Below are positions 1 through 13,700 of a stretch of DNA of 36,309 bases, piece after piece. This DNA comes from Beroe ovata (lineage: Eukaryota; Ctenophora; Nuda; Beroida; Beroidae), in contig CAMPET010000068.1 of assembly GCA_946803715.1 (NCBI GenBank), positions 1,641 to 37,949 of the forward strand, in the 5' to 3' direction. The notes under the pieces are model-generated. The model ran no database searches. It saw nothing but the letters and a program-made list of their open reading frames with translations, and was not told the DNA's origin. How positions within the stretch are numbered: the first letter of the stretch is position 1; each line of letters opens with the position of its first letter. Made by a program: the position numbers and the translations under genes.

Positions 1-117
1 ACTAACACACACACACACACACAGACACATACAAACACCCAGACACAGACACACACATACACACACATACACACACACATACACACACAATACACATACG
101 TCATACACACTATTCAG
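1..117. repeat. AC microsatellite preceding the first visible exon
   Basis: Imperfect AC/CATACA run to about 110, directly followed by the acceptor tattcag at 117. Confidence 0.9.
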
Positions 118-3100
118 GAATTGTTACACACAATCTACACGGATCGCGACTTCTCGTGGATGCAAGGCCGGCGTGGAAATGCAGTTGGGGAAAACGCTAG
201 CGGCGTGACAGCACTTGCAGTCAGTCCTCGGGGAGATATAGTAGCCAGTGGAGATAAGAGTGGTAATCTGAGGTGAGTGTGGGGATAAGAGTGGTAATCT
301 GAGGTGAGTGTGGGGATAAGAGTGGTAATTTGAGGTGAGTGGGGAAGATAGGGGAGTGGGGGATGCTAGTGTCGAGTGGGGAGTTAGTTCAGTGGGAATG
401 GGTTCACAGTAGCTGAAAAATCTATCTTCAATTCACAATGAAGGGTGGTATTTTGTTCTCTCTAAATAAATCCGTTCTCTGAAAAACCAATTCCCTTGAT
501 CCTCGCTCGACACTTGATATACAATTGAAATGGTAAATGCAGATAAATAGTTAGCGATGATCGCTCAGGTAGCATTCTATATTACTCTCCCTAATACCTT
601 ACTGTAACTATGATAGTGGTTACATAGCACTTTTGTGATGTGCTGACATGCAGTACTATATAATAGCGACAACCTAATCTATAGAGCTGGTAATTGACCC
701 GTGATACCAGGCAAATAAAACACGTTAATCAATAGGCAATTAATAGTTAAATAATTGTTTGATTCGAGAATTATTTTTCTAGGTACTAACAAAATATATC
801 ATGTGGTAAGCTAAGCCTGGTTAGCAATGAAGACGCTCTCAAAATTTAAAACATTCATCACGTCGCATATTCCCTTAGTCGTCGTATTAGGATCGGATAA
901 ACTAAAAAAAGGGCACGTTTCATAAGCACTTTTAGAACTCGATAAAATGTGATACACGCTCTACAATATTTTGTAGTTTTTGCTATAATAACCCGTGGTA
1001 TGTTTGGAGTAGGCATTTCATCTCCTATCCATTCTTTCTCTCCCATAGTTTATACCACGTGATGAAAAACGCGTGACGAATACCATGTGATTAATAACAC
1101 GTGAAACTCCGGTATTTCATCAAAGTAACTTGTAGATTCCTACTCCTCTGCGCTTGCGTATGTGGGTGTATACTGTATAAGCTAGTTTAGTACACCGTAT
1201 ATCAATGTGTGTGTAACGAAAATTCTGGATGAACTCTGTGTCACGATGTCTACCCTAATCATGCCACATTATGTGTGGGCGTGTGTGTGTGTGTGGTAGA
1301 TGTTAAACTCTGCTATAACTGTTACATAACACTATCATCTCAACATAATAACTACCATCAGGTACGCATTATTTCATTTGAACAGGAAATACACCAAACA
1401 GTAACTGGCGTAATTTGTAAGGTACATTTACTGACCCAGCTTTGGTGTTGGTCAGCATGCAGTGCTCAGAGGATTGTATTGAAAGGAAGTCTGAAGAATT
1501 AAGAGAATTGTCAACTGGCATTGATTTACTGCTGGCATCTGTGTGGCACCTGTTTTCTAGAATGGGATATTCATTTTGAATTGTTTATTAATATTCAAGT
1601 GTATCGAATTACATACTTTAGTAAGAACTCGGGTAACTCAGCTTCATGGAAGCAGGATAGATCCGTCAATCTTACACCGATAGTAGCATAGCGTGGTGAG
1701 TGTGTATCAGGGAATTATGGGATTGTAGATTGACAGTAGTGATATGTGGTGACAGTATAATTGGTGACAGGTTTGGTGACAGGTGTGGTGACAGGCATGC
1801 TAGGAGGGGAGGAGGACATAACAACGTGTATTTGAGGTGGTGACATGCTGAGAGAAACCATTGTTCGTGATAACACGTCACAACACAACAACCACTGTAC
1901 ACCATGTACCGAGTTTAACACTCTGTGCACGTGCTGTTGACTCACGTGACCACATCCTGGTCACGTGACACGTGCTTCTTAACACGTGTCTGGAAGGATA
2001 TTAAGTTGCTGACTCCTTTTCCTATGCCGTGGAATTGAAAACATCAAGTTTCCATGAAGCGGCTTCATTGAAGCATATACTAGGGAACACATCGTGAAAC
2101 CTGCACTGGCTGTACTAATGTTTGTACGATGTATTTCTTCTGCTATACCTCTTCTGAAATACCATGATATATTAGTAGAGAACAATTGAAGCAGTAGGTT
2201 GTTGACATGTCTCATAATGACATACTGACATACTGACAGCCCGTGATTCATGTACCAGTTACACTTCCACACAATGTATTCGATGTAGAGAGTGTCTGTC
2301 ACAATATGTAGAATGTAGATGTGTGTAGACATTTGTTCAAAAGGGTGAAGTTATTTCAAAATTTTCATAAGATTTAATGATTCAGCGGCCCTTGTATTCG
2401 CGCCTGGCTGAAACCACTGCATACCGGTAACGTAGGAATGCTTGCGATGGAATGTGCTGACACCAGTTCGTCAGAACAGGGCTGTGCGACGATTTGGGTA
2501 CTCATTCGTCACATTTTGCTGACACCACTACATACCGGTGACGTAGGAATGCTTGCGATGGAATGTGCTGACACCAGTTCGTCAGAACAGGGCTGTGTGA
2601 CGATTTGGGTACTCATTCGTCACATTTTGCTGACACCACTGTATACCGGTGACGTAGGAATGCTTGCGATGGAATGCGCTGACACCACTGCATAACTGCA
2701 GTTCTGTCCGAAAGGGTGAAAATTTTCATCACCGGCCAAATTTTTCCGAGAAGGGCCGCGTACCCCCTCCCTTGTTAATTAAGAAAATATTCAGTATTCA
2801 TTGACGTCGGTCTCAACATGATACTAAAATAAGGAGTGAGCGATATCATTGACTCAAATGAGCATGTTAATGTACTGAGCTTGAAATAACAGTAGCTTGA
2901 TAAGTGTGCTTCTTCCTACCATTATAACTCCGAAGTGCTCACATTGCTAATTGAGGAAGCACAGGAACTAGTTCTAGAATTCCATGGCACGTGGTATCAT
3001 AATCAATGACAACAACCCTATCTTATGTCTCAGCTAACCTTAGTGTCAACTATCTTGTAGTATACACTATCCTAGGTATCTCTTAACTATTTCTGTACCT

Positions 3101-4702
3101 GTAGCAACTCTGTTTCACAACATCACTATTTCAGAGTTAACGAATTACTCGATCTAAGCGGACACGAGCTTGCAGTGATAGAAGCACACGATGCAGAGGT
3201 TTTAGCCCTGGCATTCACTCATCCTGACAGTTGCTGGCATTATCTGGCATCTGCAAGTCGAGATCGCCTCATTCACGTGTTTGACGTCAGGAATGAATAC
3301 TCACTCCTGCAAACTATTGACGATCATTCGGCAATTGTGACTAGTGTCAAGTTTGTTGGTAAGTGAATGAATCTTAAACTTTAGGAAAGTGTCTATTTCA
3401 GTTATCTATGAACTTAGAACTATTAGCATATTTTGTGTAATCAATGACTCTTATTCATTGACATTTCTGTGAGTCAATGGCTATCTTCAGATCGACCGAA
3501 TGACTCGCAACTCACGTTGCTCTCAACATCTGCCGACAAGAGTGTTCGATTCCGGACTGCTGCAAAATCGGTAAAATTCAGCTTCTCGTGCCAAATGCTC
3601 GTTCATTCATGAACATACGGGTGAAATTAACACAAATTGGCATTGTCAGGGCCAAAGTCTCGCATTCTCCACGTACCAGCACGTACAGGAGAAATCGACA
3701 TTTAATGACATGGAAATACCCAAGACTAAGTACGTAATCTCATTGATGTTCACGTAATTTGCCGGTCAATATGACTGGCACGAAACATGTGACTCATCTT
3801 TTGTTGAAATTATCCATTCTTGTTCGGATTCACCGCATAATCGTAACGCGCGGAACAAGTTTTTTTGATGAATACCGCGCGCACGCTTGTATATTTTGAG
3901 TTAGCGCAGATCCGAATAGCGTGAGAAAGAAGCGATTTTTCGAACTTCGCGGTTGAAAAGAATGGTTCCACTGCGATACTTCAATAATGTTATGCAGTCT
4001 GTGTTTTCATGACTTATGGAGACTGACCCTCTTTTCCACAGAGATCGAGTGATAACAGGCTGCCAAGATAGACAGATCAGGTACGTGACTTGAAAAGCAT
4101 TTAGCATGATTCACCCGATCAAAACATTTCTTTTTCAAAATCTACCACCATCGACTATCTTCAGAACATACGAGTTGTCATCTGGGAAACTGCTTGGAAA
4201 CTTCAAGAGCGGCAGTCCTGAGGAAAGTGGCATGATAGTCAATGTGGCTCTCGACCCTTCTAACAGCTACTTAGCTGCAGCTGGCAGTGATAAATGTATC
4301 TTTGTCCATGATGTAACGAGTGGCGATCTTCTCGCCAGTCTGTACGGTCACTCCGAGATGATTACAGGACTCAAGTTCACCAACGATTGTAAACGGCTGA
4401 TATCGATATCTGGGGATGGGTGAGTTAACCAATTATCGGTAGGAGAATATTACCGTTGTCACCATACGATGAAACAATAGCAAAAACCAGCCCGTATTCG
4501 CTTCCTTTCATGCTGCTATCTTATTCAGGTGTATATTTGTATGGAGGATTGGTAACGAGGTAGTTAAGAACATCAGACACAAGTTGAAGGGGCAGGGATT
4601 TGAGCCTGAATCAGTTGTCAATACCCCTGAAAGAGGTTTTAATCGTATCGACTCACCGCCAAACCAGTACAACGTCCCTATACTGGATCTCATAGCTCAA
4701 CA
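118..4702 (+). CDS. MAPKBP1/WDR62: MAPKBP1/WDR62-like: WD40-propeller exons (7 exons)
   Basis: Exons 118-272, 3135-3358, 3491-3570, 3650-3729, 4042-4080, 4165-4419 and 4529-4702. Acceptors and donors are canonical (for example tattcag before 118, CTGAG/GTGAGT at 272/273). Translated in order they follow the human WDR62/MAPKBP1 second propeller almost blade by blade: VTALAVSP...SGDKSGNLRV, AHDAEV...SASRDRLIHVFDV, STSADKSVRFRTA, the FNDMEIP linker, VITGCQDRQIRTYELSSGK, DPSNSYLAAAGSDKCIFVHD, GHSEMITGLKF and SGDGCIFVWRIGNEV. The 39-nt exon at 4042 carries only the GCQDRQIR strand. Intron 1 is 2.9 kb; most others are 70-310 nt. Confidence 0.93.
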
Positions 4703-7700
4703 GTATGTCAACTAAGTATTGGGCGTTTGATCGGTACCACTGAGTTCAGACTCATTCCTCTCACAGTCGTACGAATATCATTTCAACTTTTTCCAGGACA
4801 CAAGAAAAAGAGGGGAAAATTGAACAGGAAACAGCGGACTCCCTGAAAACTGCTGGCGATGATATCCCAGCAGCAAATCTACGTCTCACACCGTCTAGAT
4901 GTAGCTTACCAGATAATCCGACACCGGAAAACAAGAGGAAAAAGTGGAACACTGCGGACCCAACCGGTCATCTTGTCTTGGAGAATATGTCCATTGAGCC
5001 GGAAACACCAGAACAGTTCAGTCGAATAGTCGGCATGTCTAAAGAAGATGAAGCTCCATGCCCTCTCATCAGAGTGAGTTTCTGTGAGCTTACCTTTCAT
5101 TCCACGGCAGAAACTGGCGAACTCTTTATAGGAGATATTAACGTTGTCGACTCTTGCAGGAAAACACCTCAGCTAGTGAATCAGACACGGCAGACGTAGC
5201 ACCTGATCAGGTGTCGTGTCAGGTGTCAGATGACGTCACCACCACTACTGAGCGGACTATCACTATATCAGATGAGGATAATTATACTGGTGATGAGGGA
5301 GCAAACGAGGAGACTGTCTTCTTTGTTCCCCCTGCCGTGAAATCTCCAAATGTTAAGAGACTCAGGTGAAAACATCCTGCCCAGAAAGCATATAAGATTT
5401 TGAATACCCTTACTTCCATTTCCCTTCGATTCATAACTCACTCTTTCCTCTCCCCGTCAGTCATGTATTTGATGTGAACGTTACCCCCTTACCTGCTGGT
5501 AAAGTAACTGAACCGGTCTCCGATGAGGATGATGAAATACCGTGAGTTTTTCCACTACTGTAATTAACAATTAACTAATTGATCAATTAATACCCATGCT
5601 AAATACCCTATCTGGCGCCAATGACTTACATCTGACACCCGTAAGATTTAATAACGAGGAGGGATCAGATGACGATGATGATGACGGGTTGAAGTCTGAT
5701 TCCTTCCTGCTCCACAAGTTTGCTGAAATCTCCGACGAGTTTGACGAACCGAGTGCTGATGTAAGTTGTGCAATACCACAAGCTGTTTACAGCCATTCGT
5801 AAATAGCATGTTTCAGGGGGAAAGGTGCTATGTTTCGTTGGTGTGTGTGTTTAAGTAGATTCGCCCTGGTAAATAATTAGAATATTGGTGCCACTTGAGA
5901 GCGCTTTTCAGTGCTCCTTGTCAGTAGTATAGATTTCACACATGTGTATACTGTATAATAATTGGCCCGTGATCAAACACTCATGATCACATGATCAGAT
6001 TATCTGCGATCATGTCGGTTGATCATTTGTTAGTGTTTCCATGAATCATGAACTCATTATAAGTATCGGGTCACGTGACAGGTTAAATGAATATCAAGTG
6101 TTTACATCCTCCCTCCATTGTACTCTGTGAACCCGACGGTTCAGTTACTCCACTCTGCATCTCGTATCCTCCTTCTTGGACCATGTCGCCAAGCGGTCTC
6201 CACTTCCTCGAGCAGAATAGGGTTAATCCGCCAGTGTGGATCAATTAATCAATTATTAATCAATTATAGTGTTTAGCGTGGTGGATCATGTTTGTTCTTT
6301 TCGCTGGACAAAGAGGAATTATTCCTGGAACCGAACTTAACGAGATATCCCTCATTCCAGGAGCAGGAAGAGTCCCCTTCCTTTCTGAGGAGTCCGGAGT
6401 CACGGAACAGACAGAGCATATCGAGGAAGTTCTACAAGACGACCTCTCCCGACCACAGCAAGACGACCACTCCCGACCACGGCAAGGGCACTGTGTCCCC
6501 AGACCTCAAGATCACCTCGCCCGTTGTTACTCCAACCGCAGTGCAAGACACTCCTCGATCAAAGGTAAGGAGGGGGGGGACAGGGATATAATAATAGTCG
6601 TGGGTTATGATACTGCTCATATTTTCTCATCAAGTTCATAATCTTGTCAGATTTTGAGGTTTTTCCTCCCACCCACAACTAACTTGTATCCGGTGAGATG
6701 TTGCTAAGAGAGCTAACATGTTGCTAACAGAGCTAACATGTGCCTAGTATTTCATAGCCTGTATTCATTCAGCATTCATAGGATACGTTAATGTTACTAT
6801 GTTATACCTGTAAACAGACGCTGCTGATAGTGTTGGCTATAATCGAGAAAACTCTGTCTATGTGTTATCATAGCACAAATACCACGTTTCGGCTATAATT
6901 ATTGTTGGATATATCCATTTGTCGATCACATGATACCATCGTTCGGGCACTTAGCCAGACATTTTTCTCAAAACTTTCATCAATTTCAAGAGTTTTTTAT
7001 TCGGGTTACACCCTAAAAGTGCCCTAGGGCCCAGCCCCCAAAAGCCAGAGGTTCAGTTCTGCTCGAAAGGGTGGTGTTCTTGATAATCTTCATTGGAGGT
7101 CTGATTATTCCGAGGGGTTGTGACGATAGGGTATCCCATTTGTCACACCACTGCAAAACCGTGACGTAGGAATGCTTGCGATGGAATGCGCTGACACCAG
7201 TTTGTCATAACAGGGCTGTATGACGAATAGGGTACTCATTCGTCACAACTTGTCGACACCACTGCATAGTATGCAGTGGTGTCGACAAGTTGTGACGTGC
7301 AGTGTATACCTTGATGGCTTATTAATGGATTATTAATTCGGATTACATCCTAAAAGTGGCTTCTGAGGGCGCAACCCTTGAAGCCAAAGGTCAATTTCTG
7401 TTCGACAGGCTATACTAGGGTGAAATACTCATCGGAGGTCCAATTTCGCGAGGGACGCCCTGGTCCCCCTGGGCCACGGTCCCCTCTCTGTCTACAATAA
7501 GAATGACAGCTGACGTTATGACGTCACAATAGGATAGGATCATGTCTCCAGTCCCCCATACGATACTCACAGTCTTAGTAAACACTCACCGATAGTCACA
7601 TCCTGTATAATGAGGTAATATAGAGATATAGCATAATAATAGCAGCCTAGTTTTAGTACGACCAATGATACAATCATTTCCTTGTGTAGCTAGGAGTTAT

Positions 7701-10700
7701 CTTGTGTCAATGTGTGCACGTTTACACTGTTGCTAAGATATCAGAGTTATGTGATATCTAGGGTATAACTTGATCCTGTGCTGAAAACGGAAGCAACAGT
7801 AACAACCAGATTGCATTCATTGATTTTCCCGAGGGGAGCTAGCATTTAAATTCTTTTGAAACAAGTGTTAATACAATGCTTCGATATAGAATCTTCATTA
7901 AAAGCATCGATATCAACTCAATGTCTTTCAAATATAACAAGCTATGTATGTTGCCCTCTCGAATTTTTCCAAGACATTTTTCACCTACACACTCAAATGT
8001 TCCCTCAATATCTGCACTTTATTCCTAGGGCGGAAGTCCGAAGGTTCCCACAACGTTGTTCGGTCACGATGAGCGACACAATCATACCGTGGTAAGTAGT
8101 GTGCCATGTGACTCCTTTATAAACAACACGCTGACACTATCAGTCCCTTTTGTGCAAAACAAGGTACAGAACAGCGGGTATGTAAATGTTTTGGAAATAG
8201 AAGGTGCCCCTGGGGATTCATGGTGGTTATTCAATCTTCCTGGCGATCGTTTGGGCAAAGAAGTCGAGTTATCTTTGTGATGCACTTGGTGACGTGTTCC
8301 AGTAGATTGGAGTTGAAGATCGGGTTGAGCAGACTGTTTGCTGGGATGATACAGATCGCAGTAACTTGGTACCATTGTTCTGGAACATTCTTCCTGGTAT
8401 AGTTGTAGTAGATGATAGCTCCTATTATTGTGAGCCAAGGCAGGAGTTTACTTCCTATCATCAGGATAACTTTCACCTTGAGATAGAACTCCTTATCGTC
8501 TTCAGCATTGGGCTGGTTCACCACTTGCCTAGTTCTGATGAATACTCTCAGGATTACAGTGTAGAAGACAGTTATGCTAAGCAGAATACTACAGATGCAG
8601 GTGATGTAGGCAACCTTGTAGAACTTCATTGATTCTTTGTACCCGAATATGTCATTGACACACACAGAGGACCAGCTGTAGTAGGAAAGCTCATGGAAAT
8701 CGAAATGTGATGGCTGGTTTGTGACTGCCTTCAGTGCATCTATCTTCTGATAGAGGTCTAAGTTCAGGTCATTCTCTCCAAAATACCGGTTATATAGTCT
8801 GGATACATGGGATGTGCGGTCAAAATCCTTCATGATGAATGGGTTGGATTGTGACATTGCAAACCTCACCCTGAAAATACTTTGTATTCCATCAGTAGGT
8901 ATGATAGGTACCACAGCATTAGCTAAGTTGAGAAGAGCTAGGAAGCCTGATATGACCAATACCAAACTGATTGGAGTGCCTGTAGAGTATGTAAAGAAGC
9001 ACTTGTGAGCCCTAGTGAGGCTCATGAGGAATACAGTGAGGAGTGAGCCGTGGGAAGAGGCGTTGTACAGGATTCCCAGACACTTGCACACCCAACTTGA
9101 TCTCCATGCGTGGTCATGGAAACAGTAGGTTTTGTGGTACCTCAGGTTAGCAATGACTAGTGCGAAGAGGTAAATTCCAAGGAGTAAGTCATAAAAACAC
9201 AGTTGTAGCTTGAGTATTCTGTCAACTTTGACATATCTCGGTATGTCTTCCCACTTTGAGGACACTTCCTTGTACATTGTGTGAATGTTCATGACCAAGT
9301 TAGTTACACAAGATAGTATCAACCAGGCAAAAACACCAGAGTTCTTGATGATAAACTGCGAGGATGAGAACATGCCTGTAGGACAGTTTGAACACTCATC
9401 CAATCCATTGTGGCAGTCTTTGAATCCATCACACTTAGCAGCCTCTGGAACCCACGTGATTTTGTGAGTTCCCGCAGGTGACAACTGTTGTGAGTCACAG
9501 TAAAACCTCCCTTCACAGCCGATCTCATCGGATGAGTCAGCACAATCAAAATACCCGTCACATATGGAGAAAATGTTAAGCTCACTATCTTCTTCCCCTG
9601 TATTGAGTGGACAGGTTGACATCACTAGAGGTAATCCTTTATCAATCATGATGAACCTCTGACACCGATACTCAGTTACCAATCCCTTACAAATGTCTAG
9701 ACACAGCTGAGTGAGATTGGTAGTCATTGGTGATATCAGGAATCTATCTGACCGCATCATCCTAGCTGTACACAGCTCAATATTGGATCTAGTCTGCATG
9801 GCACCCACTTTACTACCCGCCACAGAGAAGCCTTTACAGACGGGTGATGTATCGCAGATTTTGAACTCTGCCACCACGGTGACGTGCACACTATCGCATA
9901 ACGTGTACTTGGATAACGTGTGCAGTACTGGGCTCTGGGAAACCGGTGCGAACATCTGAGTACAGTTGAAGTCAGCTAATCCATCACACATCAACTCATC
10001 TGACCGATCGATACAATCGTAAACCCCATCGCAAACCAATTTGATGTGGACACACCCGAACCCATCGCTGCAGTAGAAAATTTGTGTGTCACAGTTGCAT
10101 TCATCCATGAGGCATAATGAGATTCCATCACACACATCTCGCTTGTTTATACCACAAAACCACCTATCTGAGAGACAGTCTGCCAGAACCATCCCACTTC
10201 GCCAACACATCTCCAAACTGGGTTTGAACGGGCACTTCACTTTCCCCCTGGGTAGTTTTCTCCCTGAGGATAAGATGGTGCTGCGCCCAATGTCCATGAT
10301 TGAACATCTCCTGTGGATGTTGTTTCCATGGTACGGTACAGAATTGAGATATTCTTCAAAATCCACAAACCAAGAAGAGGGGGTTGATGAGGGTGTTTTA
10401 TCTCTGGGGAGATTACTACATGTCCCCCTATGAGTATGATGCGTGTAGACGGCGAGTAGGGCAACAACGAAATTATTCATTTCTCTACCTCTATAATACT
10501 GTTCTATTGTTTTCACGCATTTATAACGATGAGCAGCACATTAGCTCACTATAGAGTAGTGCTCTTTCCCAAGGTCCAACACGCAGCTTGAACTACGCTA
10601 ATCTATTATCATTCACATTGTGAATTTCACAATGCAATTGAATTTCACATCTTTTCTTATATATTATCGAAATAGAATTCTGTTTTGGTCAAATTATCCG

Positions 10701-13700
10701 TTTCTGAGCTCTATAGTTTTACTGCCTTATTGTAAGATAAAATGCTTTTACATTTCACAACTCAAACTGAGGCGGTTAAGTGACACCACGTCACTACAGG
10801 GGTCTTTCACTTAATTCCCCTAATTTTGAACCTCTCGCCCTATCGGCCCCGGAATGGGACTATACGCATGTCATCACGCATGTCATCACGTGGTACGCAT
10901 GTCGTCACGTGGTACGCATGTCGTCACGTGGTATGAACTTACGATCACGTGTTTCCAGGACGTGTCGCGTGTGAACGGATCAGTATCTCCCAGTGCCAGG
11001 GTAAGTCACACTTGTCTTTCCCCTGTCAAGCATTTGCAATTGCTCTTTATAACAAGCTTCAATTCTCTCGCTGTCTGTCGAGCGATGCTAGACCGCTGAT
11101 GCTAGACTGCATCCGAGAATGAAAATAAGTTTTGCTGATGCTAGACTGGATTTTATAAAAGGTTTAGCTCGCGCCACGAATTCCATGACAGGGTCTATCA
11201 TCGATCGGCAACTGGCTGTATTACTAATCGTGTTCCTCATCTCTCTGTACCTAATTTCTCTTATATAGCACGATAAACTGCTTTGATTGTTGTTTCCTTT
11301 TGATTCTTCCAACTAGTAAACAGCTGCCGCATATTGAAATGCATATTGAAATTGAATACACATATTGAAATGCAACTTTCTGAACTCCTAACATCATTCC
11401 GGATTTTGCGTGTTCTAGTTATTGGATACTGCAGCTGTTTGCCAGTTTGGGTAAAGCTAAATGTGCTGATTATGTTCTATGTTATAGCAAAAGGTGGCAG
11501 ATAAAATTGCCGCTAAGAAAAAGGAGAAAGACAAGTCCAAGAGAAAGTCTGCTACTAACTTGCTTCGCACTGATTCGTACACTGTAATTGATAAAGAAGG
11601 TGGCTCAGAAACAAACCAAGAAAATGGAGTTAGGTTCGCTGTCCCCAAATTTAATAGGAAGGATAGCATGCGGACTTCCCAGAGAAAGTCTATTCTGGGC
11701 AAGAATAACCTAAGCCTAGATTTGGACGTGCCTAAAAACCCCAACCAAGAATCCTCCAGTTCATTTGAACCGATAGTGAGTTAGGATGTACCACAAGAAT
11801 GAACCATGAAACAACTCTGCTTACAAATCGTCATTCGTCACATACTCAATATCCTTATACTCATTCATATCTTGATTCAAACTTCATCATCTCATATACC
11901 CTTGGGTGTGTAATGTGTATGGGGCGTCGTAAAGAGCACGTTAGCAGCATATGTTTATTCTCCATGTCAGTACTGAGCGTTGATTGCTATAGTGTGAATG
12001 TGGGGCACACAATTTCACATGTCACGTCATTGCGATCTATCGTGTACAATATCCAGTTTAACACACGCGTTTTCCCCCCTCAGTCACAGTCAACAGAAGT
12101 CACGACTAGTCTATCGAGTCTATCTGATCCTAGCAAGAGTGACTACCAATCAGCACACAGCAAACACACAGCGTCTGACAGGGAATCGGGGTACGTTGTG
12201 ACATACCTGTCAATTGTGTTCAAACTGTTATAGTTAATTGACCAGTAAAGAGCAGATAAGGGGTTGTGTCGGCCGTTACGGTTAACTAGGGAACCGACTA
12301 CCATGCAGCTTAACTTTAAATTTTGGTTGTCCGAGTTTCTAATGGTCCTAGAGCTATGATAGAAGTTTCAAGTTAATCGGTCGATCCGTTTGGGAGCTAT
12401 CCTCAAATGCTCACTTAAATTGACCAGTAATGAGCAGATAAGGGGTTATGTCGGCCGTTAACTAGGGAACCGATTATCAGCTTAACTTGAAATTTTGGTT
12501 GTCCGAGTTTCTAATGGTCCTTGAGCTATGATAGAAGTTTCAAGTTAATCGGTCGATCCGTTTGGGAGCTATCCTCAAATGCTCACTTAAATTGACCAGT
12601 AAAGAGCAGATAAGGGGTTATGTCGGCCGTTAACTAGGGAACCGATTATCAGCTTAACTTGAAATTTTGGTTGTCCGAGTTTCTAATGGTCCTTGAGCTA
12701 TGATAGAAGTTTCAAGTTAATCGGTCGATCCGTTTGGGAGCTATCCTCAAATGCTCACTTAAATTGACCAGTAAAGAGCAGATAAGGGGTTATGTCGGCC
12801 GTTAACTAGGGAACCGATTATCAGCTTAACTTGAAATTTTGGTTGTCCGAGTTTCTAATGGTCCTTGAGCTATGATAGAAGTTTCAAGTTAATCGGTCGA
12901 TCCGTTTGGGAGCTATCCTCAAATGCTCACTTGAACTGACCAGTAAAGAGCAGATAAGGGGTTATGGCGGCCCTTAACTTTGGAACCTATTATCGGGTTG
13001 ACGTGAAATTTTGGCTGTCTTTGTTTCTCATGGTCCTACAGCTATGGTGAAAGTTTCAAGTCAATCGGTCGATCCGTTTGGGAGCTATCCTCAAATGCTC
13101 ACTCAAACTGACATGTTTTGGGCGGATAAGGGGTTATGGCGGCCCTTAACTTGGGAACCGTTTATCTGGTTGACATAAAATTCTGGTTGTCCGAGTTTCT
13201 AATGGTCCTTGAGCTATGATTACAGATTCGTGGCTATGGCTTAATTCGTTTGGGAGCTATCCTGAAATGGAGTCGAGTCATGTTAATCAAATCATCGATC
13301 CTGCATTGCTAATGAGTTGTTTGAACATCGGGTTGAAACTTTGGAATTGTTCTGTTGGTTTTGGTTCAGTTCTGTTGTTTTTGGTTCAGTTCTGTTGTTT
13401 TAGGCTCATTTTGGTTCAGTTCTGTTGTTTTTGGCTCATCTTCGGTTGTCCACTGTCTCATTCCACATGGTACGTGGAAGTAATGGAGTGTCAGACAGCC
13501 TCCTTGACATTGTGCCGGACATATTAAACAATGGCAGAGATTGGTGTCACTAGAGGGTCATTGACACATTCATGAGGGGCTATTTGGCATATTAGGGGGT
13601 CATTGTAGATCCTGCAATCCATGTCACACACTGTCAAATGATGATTACACAATGGCGCACACTTTTAGTCGCTATAGAGTGGTGTCGGTTTCTCGCAACA

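Larger units (their letters stand above)
273..3134 (+). other. MAPKBP1 intron 1: repeats and E-box cluster, no gene seen
   Basis: 2.9-kb intron. It begins with two further copies of the 31-bp donor repeat (to 345). It then has AT-rich unique DNA, CACGTG sites at 1056 and 1098, a dense CACGTG cluster at 1928-1988, and a 111-bp tandem repeat at 2411-2697. Short fragments at 2337-2430 and 2695-2770 resemble the dispersed element at 7000-7460. Open frames here are short and show no recognisable protein. Confidence 0.7.
6565..8028 (+). other. MAPKBP1 intron with dispersed repeat element, no gene seen
   Basis: 1.46-kb intron. 6720-6990 is AT-rich and unremarkable. 7000-7460 carries the dispersed element and palindrome. 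A CRE-like TGACGTCA sits at 7519-7526. TTTATT at 8018-8023 could be the minus-strand poly(A) signal of the nested receptor. No open frame is convincing. Confidence 0.6.

Noticed and set aside
2438-2695. 85-codon plus-strand open frame
   Set aside because: It is simply the 111-bp tandem repeat read in a frame kept open because the period is a multiple of three.
11799-12233. 144-codon plus-strand open frame
   Set aside because: Its only real coding part is exon 12084-12194; the rest is intron read-through.
12237-13265. Regular array considered as CRISPR
   Set aside because: The 172-bp units are near-identical along their whole length with no unique spacers, in a eukaryotic intron.
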